From Gonium pectorale (lineage: Eukaryota > Chlorophyta > Chlorophyceae > Chlamydomonadales > Volvocaceae): 15,605 nucleotides of DNA. The translations under genes were made by a program, and so were the position numbers. Below are positions 9,004-15,605 of the stretch, piece after piece. The notes under the pieces are model-generated. The model had not been told where the DNA came from. It was given only the letters and a program-made list of their open reading frames with translations, and did no database searches. The stretch covers positions 48,735 to 64,339 of the forward strand of contig LSYV01000129.1 of the NCBI GenBank assembly GCA_001584585.1, given 5' to 3'. The number at the start of each line of letters is the position of its first letter. Position 1 is the first letter of the stretch.

Positions 9004-9910
9004 TACGCGCCCGCCGTAGCATCGATCCGCCCGTGGCGCGGCTCCCAAGGAAAAGTGGGGGCGCGAAAAGCACTTTCACCCGCCTGGGCATTTGACGACG
9101 GCGCAACCGCGGTCCGCCGCCACTGCCTGGCCAATCTTGCCCACAACCCGAGCGAGCGACTCCATACCAGGCAAAGGCTAAGTGGCACGATAACGACCTC
9201 CCGAGAGCATGTGTGGTGCCATGCCCGTGCCTGCTGGTCCGCCGTTCCGACGACGGAGCCACGCCGGCGCAGGTTCACCGCAGGGGGCGACACGGCACGC
9301 ACACTCGCACACAAAGTACGACAACACACACGTCCCACACAAAAACCCGCCTGAGCTTCAACCTCGTTTCCAAAAGCCAGCTACCCTGCAACCCACGAGA
9401 GCCGCCCCCTCCCTCCACCGCACATCATGGACACATCAGTTAATGAGACAAACATGAAACACATAAGCCTGTTGGCGGCGCCGGGGTGCACGGATGCTTG
9501 GCGGCGGCGTGGTCGCGTCTGGGGACGACTCCAGGTGCCACGAGGCCGCCGGCAACAAGGTCGCCGCCGAGGCCGCCGCTCGCGCCGCGCCTACCCACGC
9601 CGGCGCCCTCTCACCCCAGCCCCGGCGCCCTCACAGATTCCCGCCGCCATCCTCCCAAGCGCGCCACCGCCGCAGGGAGCACCACAAGTCAGCGCCCCTG
9701 GCCTCCGCGCCGCACCGCGCCACCCCAGCCCCAAGCTCAAGGGAACAGCGCGTGCGGCACCGCACTGTGCCGCACCGCACCAACCTGCTGAGCTGCAATT
9801 CCCCCTCACGGGCGCCGCTCACGGCCCTCACGCCACGGGAATGAACAGCGGCGAATCCCGCTCTCTGTCCGCACCGCTCCTTTCCCCTGCGCCCAATGTC
9901 ATGTTCACTT

Positions 9911-10845
9911 TCACTTGGCTGCGGCTGCCGCCTTCTCGGGCTTCCGCCAGAGCCCCCTGACCGTCTCCGTCAGCCCCGGCCCCGACAGGTTGACCTTCAT
10001 AATGCCCAGGTACGTCACCACCGACATGCCCAGAACGCCCAGCCGGGCGGGGCCTGACGGTTGGGAGTTTGGTGGGGGGGGGAGGAGAGAACGTGGGGGG
10101 AAGGCGGAGATGAGACGGGGAGGCGCGGGCGGCAGGTGACAGTAGGAGGCAGAAGGCGGAAGGCCGAGAGAGAGTGAGGGCGCGGGTGCGTGGGACGTGA
10201 ACATAAGGGCGTTCTGCTTGGGTTGGCATGGGTGCTTTGTTGAGCTACTTTGGTGGCCGTTATGCAGATAGCCAGATGTGAGACCCACCGCGCGCAACCT
10301 TGGGGAAGTAGTCTGTGACGACGGCGTTCATGCAGATGTGCGAGTGGACGGGGATGGCCAGGCTGAACACAAAGTCGGCGGTCTTCTGTAGCACGCTGCC
10401 CTGTGGAGAGGTTAGGGCAGCGAGAGGCGGCGGCGGAGACGGAAGTAGACGTGGGAGGGGGTGGATGGGGACTGGGCGCTGGAGGAGCGCGAGTCGCGTG
10501 TTCAGCCCCATGGCGAGCAGAAGCGCGGAGCACATTTGGGATAAGTGGGACAAACCCCGAGCAGCGCACCTTGCTAGAGACGACGGCCACCGGCGTGGCG
10601 CCTGCGGGGAGCCGGATGCAGTGGCGGGTTTGTGTCGATTCGAGCATCGCCGCGCACAGGCACGGGCACCCCCCCCAGCTGTACCTGCTAGGGCGTAGCT
10701 GGCATACTCGTGAACCTTAAGGCCGGCCTTACCGGCCGTGTCCGCTGCGCGATGGGTAAGTTCCGGGATGCTGCGTAAGTTAACAGCTTCCAGAGCAGGG
10801 CAGACAATTATTATTACCTGCCAGGACGCGCTGCATTGTGCTCAT
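9911..10845 (-). CDS. SDH4: Succinate dehydrogenase membrane anchor subunit SDH4 (SdhD), mitochondrial
   Basis: Four exons on the - strand: 10845-10818, 10601-10570, 10400-10289 and 10053-9911; they join in frame to 104 residues. SDH4 anchors complex II in the inner mitochondrial membrane and, with SDH3, binds heme b and ubiquinone. Residues 39-51 (H-S-H-I-C-M-N-A-V-V-T-D-Y) align with E. coli SdhD, where His71 is a heme ligand and Tyr83, twelve residues on, binds quinone; the 12-residue spacing is kept (His39, Tyr51). A hydrophobic segment follows at about 62-76, then an amphipathic C-terminal tail ending in Lys and Ala. The first 20 residues lack acids and carry Arg6 and Lys20, plausible for mitochondrial targeting. 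Before His39 there is room for only one helix, so the usual first membrane helix seems absent. The third exon ends at GCGCG|GTGGGT, because the earlier GTTGCG site breaks frame. The gene is divergent from SDH3. Confidence 0.85.
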
Positions 10846-11138
10846 AGCGATGGGCGGCAGCGGCTGAAAGCGTAAGAGTCCCGACGCCGAGCTTAGTTAC
10901 TGACTCAGCAGCACGGGGCGTGGTAATGCACCGTCCTAGAAAAGCAGGAGTGAATTCGACGTTGTGACGCAAAGGTTTGGCGGAGAGTCGCGGTCGCCGT
11001 GCCGTCGTTGTCCCGACACCAAACCGCCGTGTAATTGACGCAGGGGCGACCACGCCCAATTAGTTGCTGAATAGCTGCTGCACACAGCTGCTGCAAGCAT
11101 TACACCTCAGTAGCTTAACAACGTAACACACCGTAACC
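10846..11138. promoter_or_regulatory. Putative bidirectional promoter shared by SDH4 and SDH3
   Basis: Only 293 bp separate the two start codons (10845 on -, 11139 on +), and this must hold both 5' UTRs and both core promoters. Visible motifs are a near-palindromic TGACTCA at 10901-10907, a CCAAT at 11056-11060 about 80 bp before the SDH3 ATG, and a direct repeat AGCTGCTGCA at 11073-11082 and 11086-11095. No clear TATA box faces either gene. The stretch is less GC-rich than the exons. Function is inferred from position. Confidence 0.6.
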
Positions 11139-13503
11139 ATGAATCAGGCGAAGAACGCGCTTGTGCTGCTCCGGTCTCCGGGCACCCAAGCTGCCATGCA
11201 GCAGCTGATGGCCTCATCGTCATTTGGCGCGCAGCAATTCAGGTCAGGCCGGCCCGCGCCACGGACGTCCCGCCCTTCCGGAAAGGCGTGCGCTCGTGGG
11301 AGGCCCTCCTCATCGGCTATCGGCCCCGCACCCCACCGCAGGCATATCGGCGGCGATAAAGTTCCCGAGTTCTGGGGGCGGCCCTCCCAATACACAGAGG
11401 GCACGAACTTCCTGGGGACGCCCAAGAACCACCTCGACGTGAGTTCGTACTCCCCATATGTATGGAACAACCCCACTCGGCACTCACGCCGCCTCAGAAG
11501 CGCAGCCAGCCCAGCGTCCCACCCCGAGCCTCTGTGCGCCTCCAGCCCTGCCACTTGCCGCCCCCCTTCGGGGGCCCCCGTCCGCGGCCCCTTGAAACGC
11601 CCGCGCCAGCCGACTCCCTCACACCAACCCCACCACGATCCCGCAGTGCATCACTGGCTCCCCGGAAACGGGTTGCCGGCCACACGAGCTGATTGATTGG
11701 CTTCCCACCCGCAGCCTCAACGCCACCGTGACGGCCACCTCCACCTTGTCACCACTCACGCTCATACACCATTGGCCCCGCTCATTCCCTCCCCCGCACC
11801 CCACTCCCAAACACACCAACGCGCGCACACACGCACACACACCCGCCCCCGCAGCTCATCAACAAGCGGCCGCTGTCGCCCGACGTGTTCGACATTGACC
11901 ACAAGTCGCCCCACTACAAGTTTCCGCTGGGCGCGCTGAGCTCCATCGTCAACCGGGTCACGGGGGTGGCCATGTCGGTTGGTGAGTCGAGGCCCAGACG
12001 CCGCGACGCCCCCTCCCAACCCCCGCCCTACAGGACGGACAGGGCGGGGCGGACGGGGGCGGGTCGTACTCCGGACAGGGCGGGGCAGGGCAGGGCGGGG
12101 CTGGCATGCTCCCCGGGGTCTCGTCCATGGGAACCCAATGAGCTGGCATGCGCCCTGGGGGTTTCAGGCAGGGGGGGCATGGTCTCCGGGAACATCGCCG
12201 GGAACGGAATGCGACGGGCCAACGGGGAAAGGCCTCGCAGGACGACTCCGGGCGCCCTTGGCCCCTCTATCTTCGACGGGCGGGCATTGCATGCGGGCGG
12301 GCATTGCATACGCCCCGGGCTGCTCGGTTGCTCAGACAGGATCGCCTTCAAGCCCCACCGGCCCTGCTCGACCCCACCGTGCTGGTCCACCCACGCGCGC
12401 ACCGTGGCCGTGCTCGTCGATCATCATCGCTCAGCTTCGTGAGAGTAACCCCCCAACCCAACCCCCTCGTCCCGCCACGCCCCCTCCCCCTCCGCCGTCC
12501 CGCCACGCCCCGCCCCGCAGGCTTCGCCGGCGCGGGCGTGCTGGCCCTTCGCGGCGGCCTGGACCCCGTGGTGTCGGCCATGTCGGGCTCCCTGCTGCTG
12601 GGCTTCCCCGCCAAGTTCCTGCTCTCCTACTGCCTCATCTACCACTACGCCGGCGCGCTGCGGCACTTTACGTGGGACCATCACAAGATCGGCAACAACG
12701 CGGACCGCACCTCCCTCATGGAGCTGCCCAAGGTGGGGTGGGAGGGGGAGCGGGAGGGGGGAAGGGGAATGTGTGTGTGTGTTGAAAAGGAAAACGCATA
12801 CGACGAGCGTAAGCGCGAAAGTGATGGCGTCGGTGTAGGACCCAGCTCCCGAGGCAGTCGAAGGGGCGATGTCTCTGCATGTTAGTTCGGCGGCGACCAC
12901 CACCGTAGCCCCCGATGCGGCCCAGAATTCTCTCTGGGGTGACCCTATGCAATGCCGTGATGGAATGCGCTTAGTCTACTGTGTGTGTGTGTTGGGGAGG
13001 GGTGGGGTGGAAAGGTAGGGGTTTGCCCAGGGGCGGGATCGGGCCGGTTGGGGATTCGCCGAAGATGAGGCGGGTGAGGGGGAGCGGGAGAGGGGGATGG
13101 CGGGAGGGAATGCGCGGGAGTGGGGGAGGCGGGGGGTGGGGGTGGGGGTGGGCTGGAAACGGCACATGACCCGAGCAGCCCTTCCTTGCCCAGATGTGGC
13201 GTGGGTGTGGGGGGGGGGGCGTGGACTTGGTTTCACCAGGGGGTGCTGCGGGCCGGCTGGCTGCGGGATGGGCTTCGTAACGGACCAAGAGGCTGCGTAG
13301 CCCGCTTCACGCGATGTATGATTACTGCACTGCGACTGCGGCCGACCGCGTGTCGGGCTTTGCAGCGACAAACAGGCCCCAAATTCGGAGATCCATGGCT
13401 GGTTCCATCCCCCCGTTTCTCTGCTGCGTCGCAGGTGGAGCTGTCTAGCAAGCTGCTGCTGGGCGGCAGCGCTGCACTGGCCCTCATCTGCGCCCTGCTG
13501 TGA
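11139..13503 (+). CDS. SDH3: Succinate dehydrogenase cytochrome b subunit SDH3 (SdhC), mitochondrial
   Basis: Five exons: 11139-11242, 11342-11438, 11855-11981, 12521-12732 and 13435-13503; they join in frame to 202 residues. SDH3 is the cytochrome b560 anchor of complex II in the inner mitochondrial membrane. The first 35 residues contain no Asp or Glu and several Arg/Lys/Ser, fitting a mitochondrial presequence. The SdhC signatures follow in order. R-P-L-S-P is at residues 72-76. Y-K-F-P, then S-S-I-V-N-R-V-T-G, is at 88-104, where Ser97 and Arg101 match quinone-site Ser27 and Arg31 of E. coli SdhC. H-Y-A-G-A-L-R-H-F-T-W-D is at 151-162, where His151 matches the heme ligand His84. Hydrophobic segments lie near 92-119, 126-152 and 186-202. 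The start ATG sits in ACCATGA. Introns are GT-AG (99, 416, 539 and 702 bp). Residue 100 is Asn where E. coli has His30. Confidence 0.93.
12277..12309 (+). repeat. Short direct duplication in SDH3 intron 3
   Basis: The 16-mer CGGGCGGGCATTGCAT occurs at 12277-12292 and 12294-12309, a 17-bp tandem unit within the intron spanning 11982-12520. The same intron has several GGCATG-containing, G-rich imperfect repeats between about 12100 and 12190. Confidence 0.8.
12770..12994 (+). repeat. Two TG microsatellites in SDH3 intron 4
   Basis: Short TG tracts, each ending in GTTG, begin at 12770 and at 12980 and are nearly the same length. Both lie in the 702-bp intron spanning 12733-13434. Short TG/CA tracts are common in Chlamydomonas-type genomes. 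Confidence 0.75.
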
Positions 13504-14026
13504 GGCGGCTGGCGCGGGCCCGGCACGGCGGTTGAGGTGGGGGAAGGGCGCCTAGCTGACCTTCACGCGGGCGTGTTGCCTCCCGGCTCTGGTGCCGGCC
13601 CCATCTCGTGGCGCCGCCGCCGAGCGGCGCAGCGGCTGCGGATAAACGAACGAGGGCGGCGCAGCGGCGACGGCGGCCGCCAGCCGCGGCGGACGTGGGC
13701 GGCACAGCGGCGGTGTAGCGAGGGCGCGGCTGTGGTGAGCGGCCGGTCCCACCCGCGGCTGTCTTGGTGGCATCAGCGGCGAGACTCCGAGCCCCGCGGC
13801 GGCATCGCTCGTCCGCCCTCGCCAGCGGCGGGTCGGAGCGCAGCGCCCTCAGTCCCTCACCTCCTGATGCTCCTGATATTGCTAGAGCGGCGCAGGCGGC
13901 GTGTCGCAGCGGGGGTGTGGAAACTAGGGCGCGGAGGGGCGGGGCGGCCGGCATTGCCGCGCCCAGTGGGGCCTATGGCCACTTTGGCGGGCGGCAGGAG
14001 CGTGGCGTGGTGGTGGGCGGCGGGGG

Positions 14027-14062
14027 GCGCGTCCTGGCCCCGGGGCCGGGGCCAGGACGCGC
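14027..14062. repeat. Perfect 17-bp inverted repeat with 2-bp centre
   Basis: The left arm GCGCGTCCTGGCCCCGG (14027-14043) is followed by GG and then its exact reverse complement (14046-14062). As RNA it would form a very stable GC stem, with the innermost pairs opening to give a small loop. It lies in the predicted SDH3 3' UTR. The flanking bases do not extend the pairing. Confidence 0.95.
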
Positions 14063-14563
14063 AGATGTGTACGGGGGGTTCCGGGCTGCAGCGGCTGGTG
14101 GTAAGGATGGATGCGGGGGGGGGGGCGCCGCGCACGGGGCGCGCCAGTCCGCAGGAGTTGCCCGAAGTCGGGGCCATCCCGGCAGGGGCCGCCGCGCTGT
14201 GCCCCCCGGCGTGTGTGTCACGGTAACCACCGTGAGCAGCAGCGGGGCGCGCAGTGGGCGGGCAGCGGGGGCGCGCATGACGTAGCGCCGGTGCGGCCTT
14301 GCCGGCGCCCGGCCGCCCGCCCCCCCCATAAGAGCTTATTTCTCATCTCGGAAGATAGATGGTTCACAATGCGATAGTAGGTACTTGGTTGGGTGGAAAG
14401 GACGCGTGTTGTTGTTATCAGCTGCTGGTGTGGGCTCTGTGTGTGTACCTTCAGGGGATGCGTGGAACCAGGGGGGCACAGTGGGCACCAGGCACGAGGC
14501 GGAGGGGGGTGGCAGTTGTTGGCCAGTGATGGAAGCGTGGCGGGCGGTGCGGCTCCGGGGGTT

Positions 14564-14568
14564 TGTAA
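14564..14568 (+). terminator. TGTAA poly(A) signal of SDH3
   Basis: This is the first + strand TGTAA I find after the SDH3 stop at 13503. In Chlamydomonas-type genes cleavage follows roughly 10-20 bases later, so the SDH3 transcript would end near 14580. Confidence 0.5.
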
Positions 14569-14580
14569 CATCAGCCATGA

Positions 14581-15401
14581 AGAGGCTGCGGAGGTTGGCA
14601 GGCAGGAGGCAGCACCCACACGCTGCTGCGCCGCCCAGCGCCCGCTATCACACACGCGCACACACCGCCAACACGGTAGCGGTGAAGGGGGTTTGTCCAC
14701 GGCGTGGCTGCCGCAGCCGGCCACTAGACTGTGGCCCGAGCCGTGCCCTGCCAGGAAAGCAGAAAGCTGCAAGGAACTAGGCAGCCACCTCCTACGGACA
14801 TCCACACCCGAAGGCGCGACATTTCCGGAGCTGACAGGCCCGCCGCGCCCTTCCCGCGGCAAGCCGCCTGCCCAACCGCTGCCCTCCCTTGTGGCCTAAT
14901 CCCTTATGGGCGCCCGGAGCCCCGCTTCACGTAGCTCAGTCAAGTGCGCACTGTACGGCAGGTCTGATCAGTTAATTGCCCGTCAACTCTCGACCCGGCG
15001 GCACCCCATCGGACCGCCCTCGGACCGCCCTCGGACCGCCAATACGCACGTCGCCGCCTCCCGTCACCGCACGGCTCGCTGACCTCCGCTGCACTGCCTC
15101 CAGCGCCCTCCACGACCTGTCTGGGCGCCTCCCCTCCTGGCCCGCCCCGCCCCCCACCTCCCCCTGCTGCCCCAATCTGGCCTGAACCCCGCCCTGCGCC
15201 ACCACGCGTCGCCCCAGCCCACGGCCCCCGCACGAAACACACCGCGGCCGCTCACGGCCTTACCGGCAGACCGCCCCGGCCGGCGGGGCCACACCAACGC
15301 CCCGCCTCCTCTGATCCCCGCCTGCTTGCACGACCCATCCTCCCCCCTCCTCCCGGCCCCCCGGCGGTTACCACACACTCCCTCCCGTCCCGCTATGCCC
15401 A
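14581..15401. other. Convergent intergenic region / 3' UTR of the right-hand gene
   Basis: No supported coding sequence. The right part should be the 3' UTR of the - strand gene ending at 15402. It is C-rich on the + strand and contains an 11-bp tandem repeat at 15009-15040. No reverse-strand TGTAA is seen here. Confidence 0.5.
15009..15040 (+). repeat. 11-bp tandem repeat, 2.9 copies
   Basis: The unit TCGGACCGCCC occurs at 15009-15019 and 15020-15030, with ten of its eleven bases at 15031-15040. It is a small slippage repeat in non-coding sequence. Confidence 0.9.
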
Positions 15402-15500
15402 CTACGCCTTCCACGTCTTGAGCGGCCCCTCGCCCGCGTAGGTGGCCACCACGTTGCGGTGCGGGTGGTGGGTGAGGCCGATGGGCGACTTGTCGTGGAC
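15402..15500 (-). CDS. Last exon of a WD40-like protein (5' part outside window)
   Basis: On the - strand, a polypyrimidine-rich stretch with a branch-point-like GCTAAC (near 15549) ends in CCCCCAG at 15501. The exon then reads 32 residues to TAG at 15404-15402. The peptide includes H-D-K-S-P-I-G-L, then H-H-P-H-R-N-V-V-A-T-Y, then G-P-L-K-T-W-K-A at the C-terminus. This follows the strand order of a final WD40 blade (H-D, hydrophobic strand, H-P, N-x-x-A-T, L-K-x-W). Codons are strongly G/C-ending, like the SDH genes. The join phase upstream cannot be checked because the previous exon lies outside the window. I do not recognise the specific family. The other frame (a Met-started frame beginning at 15601) runs through the intron and is probably not used. 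Confidence 0.6.
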   Translation of the reverse strand, partial: VHDKSPIGLTHHPHRNVVATYAGEGPLKTWKA

Positions 15501-15605
15501 CTGGGGGTCCGGGGGCGGGGCGCGGGGAGGGGGTGAGATGCATCCGTTAGCCCGCGCTGAACAGACCCGAATGAGAGAGAGAGACTGAAAGACGCTTCCA
15601 AAATT

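Larger units (their letters stand above)
7308..9910. other. Convergent intergenic region between the patatin gene and SDH4
   Basis: About 2.6 kb with no convincing intact gene. It should contain the 3' UTR of the patatin gene (from 7308) and that of SDH4 (from 9910 leftwards on the - strand). No TGTAA is found on the + strand here. A reverse-strand TGTAA (TTACA at 7907-7911) exists but is 2 kb from the SDH4 stop. The sequence includes a WD40-like relic near 7654-7825, a 16-bp hairpin at 8988-9003 and three GTACATCG motifs within 8841-8882. The 9480-9840 part is very C-rich on the + strand and yields Pro/Arg/Ala-rich open frames without domain character. Confidence 0.55.
13504..14580 (+). other. 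Predicted 3' UTR of SDH3
   Basis: From the SDH3 stop to just past the first TGTAA at 14564 there is about 1.07 kb of GC-rich, stop-rich sequence without a supported gene. Open frames such as 13537-14226 are Arg/Ala/Gly-rich composition artefacts. It contains CGG-rich tracts (13610-13720) and a strong perfect inverted repeat at 14027-14062. Long 3' UTRs are usual in volvocine algae. Confidence 0.5.

Noticed and set aside
9427..9960. 177-residue + strand open frame
   Set aside because: It is Pro/Arg/Ala-rich, overlaps the SDH4 last exon in antisense and lies in the probable SDH4 3' UTR.
10290..10298. Alternative SDH4 exon 3 donor at the GTTGCG (10298)
   Set aside because: It leaves phase 0, while the next exon needs phase 1; that join gives a stop after about 12 residues. 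The GTGGGT donor at 10288 joins in frame and gives the expected membrane segment.
10602..10680. Longer SDH4 exon 2 starting after CCCTAGCAG
   Set aside because: It would put the heme-motif exon out of frame; only the CCCCGCAG acceptor at 10602 fits the phase.
13537..14226. 229-residue + strand open frame after SDH3
   Set aside because: It is Arg/Gly/Ala-rich without motifs, contains the 17-bp palindrome, and lies in the expected 3' UTR.

Overview
The window is nuclear DNA from a GC-rich green alga, most likely a volvocine or Chlamydomonas-type chlorophyte. The evidence is many short GT-AG introns in small compact genes, strongly G/C-ending codons in exons, Gly/Ala-rich low-complexity inserts in otherwise conserved domains, GT/CA microsatellites, and TGTAA poly(A)-type signals (positions 1185 and 14564). 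There is no sign of bacterial gene organisation. Exon joins below were built by hand from splice signals and reading-frame phase; every junction in the three complete models keeps frame.

Layout, left to right. (1) Positions 1-458, + strand: the 3' end of a WD40-repeat protein, then a 3' UTR to about 1.2 kb. (2) Positions 1816-7307, + strand: a complete 12-exon gene for a 592-residue patatin-like (PNPLA) lipid acyl hydrolase with its Ser-Asp dyad intact. One intron is GC-AG, and intron 9 carries a 270-bp G-rich minisatellite. (3) Positions 7308-9910: about 2.6 kb without a convincing intact gene, containing what looks like a decayed WD40 repeat near 7654-7825. (4) Positions 9911-10845, - strand: a 4-exon gene for SDH4, a membrane anchor of succinate dehydrogenase (complex II). 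(5) Positions 11139-13503, + strand: a 5-exon gene for SDH3, the other membrane anchor of the same complex. The two SDH genes are head to head with 293 bp between start codons. (6) Positions 13504-15401: the SDH3 3' UTR, containing a perfect 17-bp inverted repeat, followed by gene-free sequence. (7) Positions 15402-15500, - strand: the last exon of another protein with a WD40-like C-terminus, running off the right edge.

The main functional point is the divergent SDH3/SDH4 pair. The two subunits together bind heme b and ubiquinone, so they are needed in equal amounts, and here they share one short putative bidirectional promoter. The patatin gene and the flanking WD40 genes show no functional link to complex II. 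I see no mobile element, CRISPR array, tRNA or rRNA.
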